A stretch of DNA of 64,000 bases from Schizochytrium sp. TIO01 (lineage: Eukaryota > Sar > Bigyra > Thraustochytrida > Thraustochytriidae), in the NCBI GenBank assembly GCA_004764695.1, contig SMSO01000004.1, positions 84,501 to 148,500 of the forward strand, given 5' to 3'. A program made the position numbers and the translations under genes. Shown here piece after piece: positions 47,801-56,542 of this stretch. The stretch's first letter is position 1; every line of letters starts with the position of its first letter. The notes under the pieces are model-generated. The model saw only the letters and a program-made list of their open reading frames with translations, searched no databases and was not told where the DNA came from.

Positions 47801-48786
47801 GGTGCCGCATGTTCTGCATCGCCTTCAGTAGAGTCCCTACGGATAGTCCAAGCATCTTGTCGACTCTTTCGCTTCTTTTGACGGGCAATTGGAGGCCTAG
47901 TCCCGACCTCAATGTCATCGTCGTCATCATCGCCATCGTTATCATAGCCATCCTCATTTTCAATCCCTTTAGGATCATTCTGAACACATTCCTGTGCCTC
48001 TTCATCCCAAAACTTTTGCAGTAGACAACCAATAGGTGAGCACACCGACATAGCATACGAGCAGGTGGCAACCTCACTGACTGCCAGCACAGTCGCAAGA
48101 TCCTTTGGTGCCAAATGTAATGCTAGGGACCCTGAGCGTTTGGCATGGCCCGCAAACTTGCCACAACATCGAATTCGCACGATCGTTGACCTTCTCTGGC
48201 CGACATTCTCACATGGCTGCCCATCCTCAAAACGATAAGCCAGGTAGCTTGGGCGCCCATTCTTAAATCCGCCCAAGAAGCCTCCTGAAGGAGGTCTTGA
48301 AGATTCTGACGATCCTGGAGACAATGGAGACAATGAGATCCCTGATGAAGCTCCCGGCGACGATGACGGGTTTGAAGCGGAAACTTCTGTTGCAGATGGT
48401 ATCACGAGAGATCCTGCAGACCAGTCTACGGAGCGAGCTCCTGATCTCGGCTCCGCATGGAACTGGCGAACCTCTCGAAGGTGACACCACGCATACCTCC
48501 ACCAGCCGCTGCCTCCTGACTCCACGCACGCCGCATGTTCCAAAGGTGCAAGAAGTGCCTCTGCGCGCTGGACTACCCTCGCCGTCACTTCGTCCGCCGC
48601 TGCGCCGCCGTTAACGGCCTGCTGACTGCTGTGCCCATGACCCTCTGCATCCTCCTCCTCCTCAACGTCCGCGATGCTGTCCGCACGCGCCAATACGGAG
48701 CTGAGTGCCACTGACGAGAGCAAGAGTAGAAGTGTCCACACCACAGCGCCCAGGAACGGCGTCCTGCGGCCACGGCGAGCGCTCAT
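44806..48786 (-). CDS. MRH lectin - GH47 mannosidase - PA domain fusion (OS-9/EDEM-like)
   Basis: A 1,326-residue secretory-pathway protein. Signal peptide at 1-35, hydrophobic core WTLLLLLSSVAL. Residues 87-255 form an MRH domain of OS-9/Yos9 type: WW pair 95-96, Gln108 (RQFH), Cys192-x6-Arg199-x7-Cys207, Glu238 and Tyr244 (CSY); these Gln, Arg, Glu and Tyr are the family's mannose contacts. A Ser/Pro insert (131-170) splits the domain. Acidic linkers (Asp runs near 285 and 375) follow. Residues about 390-850 form an EDEM-class GH47 alpha-mannosidase: Glu480 (SVFETTIR), Asp619 (SNIDSLYEY), Glu736/Glu739 (RPELAES) and the calcium-site Thr823 (FTTEAH). A PA domain (about 1090-1200, RRGDCMFEQKALLAQQAGA) follows, as in EDEM3. 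No KDEL-type tail. Expected role is trimming and recognising N-glycans on misfolded ER glycoproteins for degradation. The start is the first in-frame ATG. Single exon. Confidence 0.93.
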   Translation of the reverse strand: MSARRGRRTPFLGAVVWTLLLLLSSVALSSVLARADSIADVEEEEDAEGHGHSSQQAVNGGAAADEVTARVVQRAEALLAPLEHAACVESGGSGWWRYAWCHLREVRQFHAEPRSGARSVDWSAGSLVIPSATEVSASNPSSSPGASSGISLSPLSPGSSESSRPPSGGFLGGFKNGRPSYLAYRFEDGQPCENVGQRRSTIVRIRCCGKFAGHAKRSGSLALHLAPKDLATVLAVSEVATCSYAMSVCSPIGCLLQKFWDEEAQECVQNDPKGIENEDGYDNDGDDDDDDIEVGTRPPIARQKKRKSRQDAWTIRRDSTEGDAEHAAPAANPAGGTASGAGIGSSHSSQPGTTSAGDVDEDDDDDDDDEDTNDIQRDMSKRSSTIRLSPAERVNLREQVRGMFYHGYDSYMENAFPLDELKPLSCGGANFGLTAGDMLSLVDSLDMLVVLGNYSEFARAVRLVAQRADFNLDETVSVFETTIRVLGGLLTAHLWAIDEDLKIMPDYDGSLLKLAKDLGDRLMPAFNTTTSIPYGTVNLRHGVPKGETTEACTAAAGSLSLEFGLLSVLTDEPRYGVAAREALKAIYDHRSKLDLVGRHIDIQTGRWTEPIAGIGSNIDSLYEYYIKQYIAFGDEEAFAMFQKLYTGAVRHLRVDDTWYVEVNMHRGNVQRRQFNNLQAFWPGMQTLTGDMQAASQTINAFMRVWNEFGFTPEDFGIDKYEPLSGGSRRGYPLRPELAESVFYMSTTTQDPAWLVAGRDMVRALEQACRVECGYASIKDIKTERLHDNMPSFFLSELLKYLYLLFDEDNFLREDRGGNYVFTTEAHAFPVRADFHRKAREMGFSFPRKGRKSSSRDSLKDQKKDILWGVPSITDESLYEEWMCPAFELDASLKASPSSNARTSVASYYGANVHLRRPRRFGYLSKSAASKHRSRSEGQDASGTSRDGEGSYGHDSYLSRGHAPDDDDEAIGEAEDFMNSVQTIRLGPGEDSVFEVQPLEAGFHVYHEATNAAVTISNLATDVVAVEVIDGHATHSKYIHVNKRTPGFGLHCSVEVQFGTEDSNMVCLEQKSLANILGLAKFSRWNMGSGSELPIACSFSEFGPGPVAQLVEGSVVLAAEAQGCSARAYPRERVANRIVLVRRGDCMFEQKALLAQQAGALALLIAQNKDEEGLFYMVSMTQNDLLGKAMAAFFPPAQSSLPTFMISKREGDILYHRIRQQRLQKQKQKQKQQNQAVNGDNVAVLPDSSSSTGTSSGSSDATHASYVDEVHLRIETQQTRQETLGFPWILSTGVEIMGMVLPTWGFSVKETSLGTWAISLINTQLQE

Positions 48787-48922
48787 GGCGCTGCAGATTG
48801 GGACTTGAGTGCCCACGTTTTCACAAAGCACTTATAGCGTTCTGCCCTCCTGGAAGAGCGCAATAACCCATCTATCTCAGAGCCCAGAGCCCAAACACGA
48901 GCGTCTCGTGAGCATCTAGACA
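48787..48922. promoter_or_regulatory. 136-bp shared divergent promoter
   Basis: The start codons of the ER mannosidase fusion (leftward) and the PRKRIP1 homologue (rightward) are only 136 bp apart, so both leaders and promoters must lie here or overlap the genes. No TATA box is obvious. Shared control is inferred from spacing only. Confidence 0.5.
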
Positions 48923-49639
48923 ATGGAGGGGCACGGCGAGAGCAGTGGGAGCGGTGCCAAGTGGTCTAGCGAGGCGCGCGAGACAATCCGCCGCGCGGTG
49001 ACTCAGGGAGACAAGGCCGCAGTCGCTCATGGGGCTGGATTTAACCTCAAAAAGGTTGACAACTACTACAGCAGTACCTCAGGCGCAGGCAGCGGAAACT
49101 TTCACGTTTATAGGCACCTCCGCCGCAGCGAGGAAGAGCGCCTCGCCGCGCTGGACGCGAAGGCTGCTCGAGATGCAGTTACTGCCGACCTGGAGCGTCG
49201 CCGCCAAGTGGAGGATGCCGCAATGAAGGCCAAGAGTGGACGCCGCGCCGCCAGACGCCAGCGGATCAAGAAGCAGAAGCGCGAAGCGAGGGAGGCAAGC
49301 AAACAGGTGTCCGGCGCAGAAAAATCCGGCACGAATAGTCCCGTAAACTGCTCTAGAACAGAAGTGCAGGAAGAACAAGTCGTGAACAACAACATCGAAA
49401 ATGCTGCAGAGAAAGATGAGGCAACCAAAGGGCAACCTAATAGCGCTGTGAGCAATGACCAGGCTCTTCCCGATGTCAAGAATGGAGCTGGCGAGGGGCA
49501 GAACGAAGTGGAAGATGCGGATAAGGTTGCTCAGGAGGAGCTCAGGAAGGCGCAGGCGAGGGCTATCAATAAGTTCAACAATGACGGGAGCTTTCTGGAT
49601 GGTATCAAGGCACTAAAGGCGTTTGCTGGCAAGAACTGA
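48923..49639 (+). CDS. PRKRIP1 homologue (DUF1168 family), spliceosome-associated
   Basis: A 238-residue hydrophilic, highly charged protein. Residues 50-80 carry the family signature: GAGSG (54-58) followed by FHVYRHLRR (60-68) and a charged helix. PRKRIP1 (PKR-interacting protein 1) is found in human spliceosomes, where its long helix bridges components; in other lineages the family is known as DUF1168. After the signature come basic clusters (GRRAARRQRIKKQKREAR, about 105-122) that probably bind RNA or direct it to the nucleus, then an acidic, Asn- and Gln-rich tail and a short C-terminal helix (FLDGIKALKAFAGK). The tail beyond residue 130 is not conserved as far as I can judge. Start context AGACAATGG has A at -3. 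Single exon, divergent from the ER mannosidase gene. Splicing of the few introns in this genome would be its likely function. Confidence 0.82.
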   Translation: MEGHGESSGSGAKWSSEARETIRRAVTQGDKAAVAHGAGFNLKKVDNYYSSTSGAGSGNFHVYRHLRRSEEERLAALDAKAARDAVTADLERRRQVEDAAMKAKSGRRAARRQRIKKQKREAREASKQVSGAEKSGTNSPVNCSRTEVQEEQVVNNNIENAAEKDEATKGQPNSAVSNDQALPDVKNGAGEGQNEVEDADKVAQEELRKAQARAINKFNNDGSFLDGIKALKAFAGKN

Positions 49640-50917
49640 TTGAAAAAATTGTCGATTTGACTTGCAAGACTGGTAAATGCTTGCTTGTTCTAAGCATTGC
49701 TTAAGTCGAGGTTACAAAGGTATTGAGAGGGTATCAAAATGTGGGCAGTTATGATTTGAAGCAAATCCTATTTGTAGTCCCGTGCAACTCTCAAAGTATA
49801 TTTTCCAAACGGACGGTATGAAAGACTCTATACCCTCGCTCCACTTTGCCAGGTTGGCTGCACTGTGCTAACTATAGTATCTTTCGGTAACCGACTTTGT
49901 AAGCCACCTATGTAAGGAAGATATCTTTCCAACCATGGTAATTAACCTGTGCAATCAGTATCTACAGTGCAATCAATGTTATTGATTGGATATCTATCCT
50001 CGCTCTCTTGTGATTGAATTCGTACGAGAATTGATAATTCCCTGTGCTTTTATCCTTTTGATAAACATCAACAAAAAAATCATATTATGTTTCCTATTTA
50101 CTGTGTCCTCGATCATCAGAATAATCCGTACATGTGTGGTGGCTACCAGCCTATATTATCTTCAATATGCGATAAACTCCATTAATGGTATTTGTCATGC
50201 TAAAGAGAAGTGGATGATGTTTTTATGAAATGATATGAAATGATAAGTTGAATAAAGAAATGTATGGCTGTTGAATTTAATTGCGCATAAATCCGACATT
50301 CCAAGTATGTTACTAATGTTAGACGTAAGTAACTTAAGCAAGGTCTCTAGCTCTTTGTTTGCTTGGCGTGCTCAGATAGGAGGAGAAAGACATCAGATTA
50401 TAGAAGTCCTGAAAAAAAAGAAGGTATGTTGTTATTTTGCTTAGAAAGTAAAAGAAAAAGAGGAGTGAAGAAACAAGCACATACAGAAGCAGTCTGCGTA
50501 ATTGTCTGTGCATGGGGAAGAAAAAAGAGATCCCCGCCTAAGAGTCATTCTTTGTATGCATGGAAGGTAAGTAGTATATTTGTATGGTGGGAGAGAGACT
50601 CGGAGGGTTTCTTTCTTTCAAGAAGAAAAGATGGGGAGACCATTTTGAGTAACAGCAATCAATTGAATGCCGCAGGTCTTGCCCGGAATCGATAGTAAGC
50701 AGCGTTCCGCGAGGCTAGGCACAAATGCGGTAAGATTGCAAAATCGATACAATGGATCTAGTCATTTGAAATGGTGGCGCTGCCTCGGCATGAGGTGGAA
50801 ACAACTTGGATACATACACCTGTACTATGCAGTGCAACGCAGTACAGCACAGCACATCAATAGAACAGGGTAGTTCAACACGCTGGCGTACAGGCCGAAA
50901 CAAATTCGAGAGCAGCC
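49640..50917. other. convergent intergenic region
   Basis: 1.28 kb between the 3' ends of the PRKRIP1 homologue and ARPC3. AT-leaning; no frame over 110 codons that looks like protein; no notable repeats. Confidence 0.6.
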
Positions 50918-51442
50918 TTAGCGCACGAGGATGTTCATAAACTTGCGCTTGGAGAAGCCCATCCAGAACTTGTCTGGTGCTGCGTCAGAGTGAGCGTAGA
51001 GCTTCTCTAGCAAGCGAAGGCCGCACTCCTCGCGAAGCTGCTTGAGGTAGTTTCGGGCGCGGTCCTCCTCGTCACGACTTTTGGGAGCGGGGATGTGGCC
51101 ACCAAGCAGCCAGCCAGACTCACCAGGGAGAGGAAATTTCTCCTTAGCAAGTTCAAACATAATCTTTACTCCAGATTGTTTGCTGCTAGCCTTCTCCATA
51201 CGTTTCATGCACTGCGAGATGAAGAGCGTGAGGAAAATAATGATACGGTCCGAGGGGCTCTCAATGGTGTAGCTTGCAAAGAGCACATTGGCGCGGTAGA
51301 ACTTGATGGCCTCGTCAATGATATCCTCATCATCGCCACTAGCCTGAGGGGCAGGTCCTCGCACAGCAGTCTTGAGCGGAAGGATCGGCATGCCAATCAC
51401 CTCGGCCTCGTTATCCTGGAACACAGAGTGGTAGGCAGGCAT
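50918..51442 (-). CDS. ARPC3: Arp2/3 complex subunit 3 (p21-Arc)
   Basis: A 174-residue subunit of the seven-protein Arp2/3 complex, which nucleates branched actin filaments in the cytoplasm. Length matches the family (about 175-180). The N-terminus MPAYHS is the usual start of ARPC3 proteins, and GMPILPLKT (17-25), a DEAIKFYRANVLF helix (43-55), FLTLFISQCM and the C-terminal KFWMGFSKRKFMN are family hallmarks. No insertions, no intron, no missing region. Start context TCCACAATGCC has A at -3. Its presence implies actin-based motility, endocytosis or phagocytosis in this organism. Confidence 0.97.
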   Translation of the reverse strand: MPAYHSVFQDNEAEVIGMPILPLKTAVRGPAPQASGDDEDIIDEAIKFYRANVLFASYTIESPSDRIIIFLTLFISQCMKRMEKASSKQSGVKIMFELAKEKFPLPGESGWLLGGHIPAPKSRDEEDRARNYLKQLREECGLRLLEKLYAHSDAAPDKFWMGFSKRKFMNILVR

Positions 51443-51860
51443 TGTGGATTTAACTAAATCTCAATATATTTCACTTGCGATTTGCGAAGAAACAAAAGAA
51501 GCTACTTCCACTTCGAAAGGATGTATCCAACAAGATTGCTCAAGTATTCCAAAGTTCCTATCGAGATGTTTCCACGAGGAATACAGCTCTGTCTTGGTAT
51601 TGATGTCAAGATACCAATACAAAACAAAGACAGAGAGCTAAAGAGATACTTTGACCGACGCAGCGAGCGAGGGAGCCGTAATCTGAGGCCTTTCCGCGAG
51701 TGTCTTCTTCGCTAAAACCTACACAGCGAGCACTGGAGCGGCAAGGAGATCTTCCGTGCCGAGTCTCTCGCGCCAGCTGGTCTACGTACGGGCTCTGCTT
51801 GGGCCAAATCGAAGCGGGGTCTGCGTAGAATGGAATTGACTGCCCTTCTCTCCTCTTCTC

Positions 51861-51900
51861 TATCTATCTATCTCTCTATCGATCTATCAATCTATTTATT
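51861..51900. repeat. (CTAT)n microsatellite
   Basis: Imperfect CTAT tetramers with CTCT and CGAT variants. Confidence 0.88.
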
Positions 51901-52925
51901 TGCACAAGGGACTATATCCTGAACATGTGCGTGGCGACGCGACCGTACTAAAACCATTCTATTACATGATCCTAAGGCTAGAACTATACAAAACATTAAG
52001 AATTGGCCTTATCTTCTAAAACGTAATTCGTTTCCTATTTCTCTATCTTTCGCACACTGGGAAATGTGGTGTTAGGTTTAAAGATAGGTAGTGATTAAGG
52101 ACGCATGAATAGTGTACCTGTGTACTTGCGTCAGGTCTCGCGAGGTATATTCGGGAGCATTCGGATTATGCATCGATACATATATGGTGCAATGGAGGTG
52201 GCGCTCTGGAGAAGTGATCGTATGAGAGGATGTACCGAATTATGGTTGAGAGTATAGCCTCGAGTTTGGATTCGGTGGATAATCTGGTATTCATGAAGAA
52301 ATTAAGTTTGTGATCTAGTAACACATGACTCTTGGCAAAGAGCAATGTTCGCCAGCGACTATGGATGAAGAGTTGACGAAAGTGAACAGGAAAATGATAG
52401 ATAGAGTGAATATTCATTGTGTGTGGTTTCTTTATGTGCACTCAACATCTAGTTTTATTTTGGACCATGGGGTAAAGTTTACTTGTCTTACACCCGGCCT
52501 TGAGAGCTGAAAATCTAGCATTAGCACACTTTCAAGGCAAGTAGTCCACCAAATCGCTTGAAGCTCATTGCACCATATATGGATTGATGCAGGAAATAAG
52601 AGGCGACCTCGAGGTTGATATTTCAGCAAAGTTTGAGTTAGTACTGAGAAGGGAGATGTTTACAGAGTGGTCGTGCTGACTTTGAGTTTCTAGTATTTTT
52701 AGCCATGTTTCAGGATCTTAATCAAGCGCTTTTTTACCTCTTGGTATGTATTATGTGGACCCAACTTCAATATATCTTTAGTATTTGTAAAACGTCGAAA
52801 AGAAATGACGATACCCTCTCTATACTTTGAGGCAGGAAATGACTCATGACTAGGGGCGGCAAACAACATCAAGACTTGAATATTAACTTTAGATAAGAGC
52901 AGATTGAAGACCTACTCCTCTGAGG

Positions 52926-53065
52926 AGGCATGAGTTTGTGCATTCAATTACACAAGCTACATGAGAACTAAGACGAAGGTAGAGAGCATGAACTTGTGCA
53001 TTCAATTACACAAGCTGCATGAGAATTAAGACGAAGGTAGAGAGGCATGAGCTTGTGCATTCTCC
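52926..53065. repeat. 58/59-bp tandem repeat, about 2.4 copies
   Basis: Two nearly identical units and a partial third. The shared start GCATGA-[ACG]-TTGTGCATTC occurs at about 52928, 52986 and 53045; units also share CAATTACACAAGCT and AAGACGAAGGTAGAG. Few differences, so a recent duplication. Confidence 0.92.
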
Positions 53066-53412
53066 TGTCAGGCTTAAAAGTCAAGATAGGTGAAGGTGTA
53101 AGAAATGAAAGAGGCCAAGAGTAAGGAAGGAAGGGACATCGTACCCAGTTGGTTCCGATGGAAATGCAGAAAGAGGGGGGGCATAAAAAAGTCGCCAGCC
53201 ACGAAAGCTGTAAAAGTACGTTTTTTTATTCTAGCAAAGGCTTGTTTGTGTATGCTGCTGCGCTGTGTGTTGGAGGCCAACGTGACCTCGTTGAAACAAT
53301 AAGCAAAACGCGAAACGCGAAGAGAGAAGAGCATGGCGCAAGAAGTCTCGTGGACATGAGAAGGGGAAAGGTGTTTATAAAAAGGGGTGAAAGATCATAA
53401 GCAAAACTAAAT

Positions 53413-54827
53413 TTACTGGCCGATGCTCATGAGCATGCTGACGTTGCTGCCACCCTCCTTGCCGCTGCTGGGAAGGTAGACAACGTTGCGAGAGCGGGCA
53501 AGGGTGGCGGCGATATCCTTGGCGGCATCAATGCGACGAACCTCAATGAGGCCACGACCGTTCTTCTTAAGGGCTTCAGAAATGAGCTCGGCAGCCTGGG
53601 CCTCACCCTCGGCCTCGATAACGCGGACCTTCTTCTCCTGCTCAGCCTTGGCGACGAGGAACTTGGAGCGCTCAGCCTCCTGGTGGGCGACCTGCTTGGC
53701 CTCGACGGCGGTGGAGAAGTCCTGAGAGAAGAGAACTGTGATTTACAATCCAATGGACAGCAGAGTACATTACATATATACCATCATTATGGAATCAGAG
53801 GTTTATCATCATTTAACAAAAATTTGAGAGACAATTGACCAGTTTAATACAATACATAAATAACAAGCAAAAAAAAGGTGAGTTAGTGATCAATGCGCAC
53901 GCGTTTTCATGGAATGAGAAATTATAGATCCATCGGCGATCCGTCCTAACCTCATATAGCAGTCAAACATTATATCAACAAGTCATCAAGACCGAGGATT
54001 CACCGCGTTCTCGAGGACATGTGAGAAGCTCACACACATATGGTGTCTGATAGATAAGCAGCAGGAGATTCGAACATCTCGACTGCGATACCACGGACAC
54101 CCCTGATGTGAACCTCCATGACGAAAGTCACTACCATAACAATGCAAACGAAGATGCCGCTGTTGCTAAAGGGTATGATGACCTATGTTTGTCCAAGTGA
54201 AAACAAAAGGAATGCAGAGAGGGCGATCTCGAAGATCTGGGTGACGACGTTGAGGACCATGAGCATGGAATCTCTCTAAATATTCGTAAACTTACCGGTG
54301 ACGAGGGAGACATCGTCAAGAGTGATGTGGAAGTTGCGAGCACGGGCCTGGAGGGTCTCAATGATCTGCTGGGAGACCTTCTCACGCATGGTGATGAGCT
54401 GGTCGGCGTTGTACTGGGCGACGACGGACTTGAGGACCTCGTTAACAATGGAGGGGAGGACGCGGTCGTCGTAGTTCTGGCCAAGCTCACGGTGAATCTT
54501 GGGGAGGTTCTCGACCTCGGGTCTGGAAAGGACACGAAGACCGATGTTGACGGTCTGGAGATCCTTAGTGGGGGTGGAGGAGTTCACCACACGGGGCTTG
54601 GACCGGATGGAGTAGATGTACGGTGTCTGGAGGAAGGGCATCTTGAGGTGAGTTCCCTCCGTGCGGGCCACCGGCTGGACACCATCGCGGAGCATATCGT
54701 AAAGCACGGCGGCCTCGCCGGCATCCACGTTGTAGAGAGCATTCTGGCCGGCCCAGCCCACGATGCCGGCAGTCGCGGCGAGCTGCGCCACGCGGGTCAA
54801 GCCCACGGCGACCTGTCGTGCAGCCAT
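53413..54827 (-). CDS. prohibitin (PHB2-like), spliced
   Basis: Subunit of the inner-mitochondrial-membrane prohibitin ring, a scaffold for proteases, respiratory complexes and cristae. Exon 1 (54296-54827) encodes 177 residues: an N-terminal hydrophobic anchor (about 8-30), then the PHB/SPFH domain with [16 protein letters not shown] and [17 protein letters not shown], closest to the PHB2 class, ending at LDDVSLVT. The last exon (53413-53721) encodes 102 residues: [19 protein letters not shown], a coiled coil, then the tail ending in MLMSIGQ. The intervening 574 bp start with GTAAGT and end in a pyrimidine tract plus CAG. Joined directly, the exons are out of frame (exon 1 ends in phase 1, the last exon starts in phase 0), and about five family residues are missing at the junction. 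A mini-exon (14 or 17 nt) or another splice choice is therefore needed. Confidence 0.92.
53722..54295 (-). other. prohibitin intron with coding-like insert
   Basis: 574 bp with donor G|GTAAGT and acceptor TTCTCTTCTCTCAG|G. Just inside the donor, 54183-54266 reads as 27 codons from an ATG ([19 protein letters not shown], a membrane-helix pattern), and the same frame continues after one TAG for 48 codons with another hydrophobic segment ([16 protein letters not shown]). Codon choice resembles the exons. It could be an alternative exon, part of a nested gene, or chance. The acceptor-proximal 300 bp are AT-rich and ordinary. Confidence 0.6.
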
Positions 54828-54939
54828 CCTTCCTTCAACAGACTATCTGCCTTCCTTCCGAGCGCGACCGGGCTTCCTTGGTTGGCAAACTGAGCGCTTG
54901 CTTTCCTCGCTGCTTTTGTTGCTGATCTGCTCCGCTCCT

Positions 54940-55106
54940 TTCCTTCACTCATTCATTCTTCACTTATCGCAAAACTATTCATTCTTTACTTCATTCACTC
55001 TTTATTATTTATTCCATTATTCACTCATTCATTCATTCATTCATTCATTCATTATCTCTTTCCCTCACTTTCTTTTACTTATCTATTCTTCATTCATTGC
55101 TTCCAC

Positions 55107-55147
<41 letters not shown>

Positions 55148-55442
55148 ACTATCACTCACTCACTTATTAATTGAATTGCTCACTTACTCCTCATCTCTCA
55201 TAGTCACTCATTTCTCTCTTTCTTCTTCTTCTTCTTCTTCTTCTTCTTCTTTTTGAAGCACTCTTTCTTTGCCCATCATTCTTCTTTCTTCCTTTCTTCT
55301 TGAACTCTCTCTCTCTCTCTGTTCTTTTATCTTATTTTTAGTTTCTCTGCCCTTCCTTTCACAACTTAATAAAATAGAAAAGAAAAGAAAAGAAAAGAAA
55401 AGAAAAGAAAAGAAAAGAAAAGAAAAGAAAAGAAAAGAAAAA
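54940..55442. repeat. cluster of pyrimidine microsatellites ending in (GAAAA)13
   Basis: Includes ATTC units (55025-55053), a TC dinucleotide run (55109-55142), TTC/CTT triplets (55220-55250) and thirteen GAAAA units (55377-55442). The strand is almost pure pyrimidine until about 55370, then almost pure purine. It lies just upstream of the prohibitin start (which reads leftward). Confidence 0.9.
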
Positions 55443-55680
55443 CCTTCCCGCGTGGCTAGCGTTGTGGCTATCCACTCCTAGCGTGTCACTCAGCTGACAC
55501 TTTCTCTTTCACTCTCTCCGTCTGCTTCTTCTTCTTTTCTCTTACTCCTTCGTGCGAAATAAACTCTACTTTGGCTTTCCTCGCTCACTAGGCTTTATTC
55601 GCTTTCTTCACTTTCCGCACTCCTCGCACTGTATACGTATACCGCCTATACTCTACTTTGGGTTTTTGTTTCACAGTGTT

Positions 55681-55948
55681 ATGCTTCGCTTTGCTTTGCT
55701 TTGCTTTGCTCTGCTTTTGCTTTTTCAAGATAAAGCTTAAAAAAGAAGGAACAACTTTCCAGGCATACCGTTTTGACTAAGAGGCGCCTAGCGCGGAGGA
55801 AGGGAGGGATTCTTTCTCTCACGATCCATAACATTTCGTATTGATTGATTGATTGATTGATAAAATAAGAGAAAAGCACTTTCTTCTTTTCTTTTCTTTT
55901 CTTTTCTTTCCTTTTCTTTCCTTTTCTTTCCTTTTCTTTTCTTTTCCT
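55681..55948. repeat. (CTTTG)n, (GATT)n and (TTTTC)n microsatellites
   Basis: CTTTG units at 55687-55710, GATT units at 55841-55861 and TTTTC/TTTCC units at 55884-55948. Confidence 0.9.
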
Positions 55949-56109
55949 GGCGCAGGCCTAGCCGCCCACATACCCACAACACTAACCATGCCGCAAGAAG
56001 CTCTACTGCAGGAGGCGGTCTAGTAGCTACCTACGCTACCACTAAGAGCCCTACTCTTCTCTTTCTCCCATTGCCTGAAATAAACAGTCTATTGAAACAC
56101 TTTAAGAAT

Positions 56110-56111
<2 letters not shown>

Positions 56112-56148
<37 letters not shown>
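56112..56148. repeat. (AATC)n microsatellite
   Basis: Nine AATC units, the same unit as at 2441-2466. Confidence 0.92.
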
Positions 56149-56149
<1 letters not shown>

Positions 56150-56482
56150 GATACAGTGATAATGAGCACTTTGAGGTTTAGCGTTTGCAAAGAAGAAGGA
56201 GGAAGAAAGAATCCATCGACGATTCTTGAAAAAGCGGAGTTTGGGCATAGCTCGAGCTTCTCGCAGGCCTCAAAGGAGCGGCGAAAAGACCGCGTCGAGG
56301 AGCCCATGCCCTCCCTGTTCTTGGCGCGCATTTCCTCTAAGTTGTCTCGAAGAAGGCTGAGAACCCCAATTTCGAGACGGATGGAGCGATGGATACACAA
56401 TGAAGTAAACAGCGCCGCAAAACAATTCTGCGACTACTACCCATTAACGCTAGCTGTCCCTACGCGATGCTTTTTATTCCTT

Positions 56483-56542
56483 TCCTTCTTTCTTTCTTTC
56501 TTTCTCTCTTTGTTTGTTTGTTTGTTTATTTGTTTGTTTGCA
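56483..56542. repeat. (CTTT)n then (GTTT)n microsatellite
   Basis: CTTT units pass into GTTT units through CTCTTT. Confidence 0.9.

Larger units (their letters stand above)
51443..53412. other. intergenic region with microsatellite and 58-bp repeat
   Basis: 2 kb upstream of ARPC3 and downstream of the prohibitin gene. Holds a CTAT-type microsatellite (51861-51900) and a tandem repeat (52926-53065). No coding signal; a 77-codon frame at 51482-51715 shows no family likeness. Confidence 0.6.

Noticed and set aside
48787-48831. GTG start extending the ER mannosidase fusion by fifteen residues
   Set aside because: The ATG at 48786 places a normal signal peptide at the N-terminus; the extension would bury it.
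54040-54115. tRNA-like GTTCGAATC box in the prohibitin intron
   Set aside because: The flanking bases do not form the T-stem, and no acceptor or anticodon stem could be drawn.
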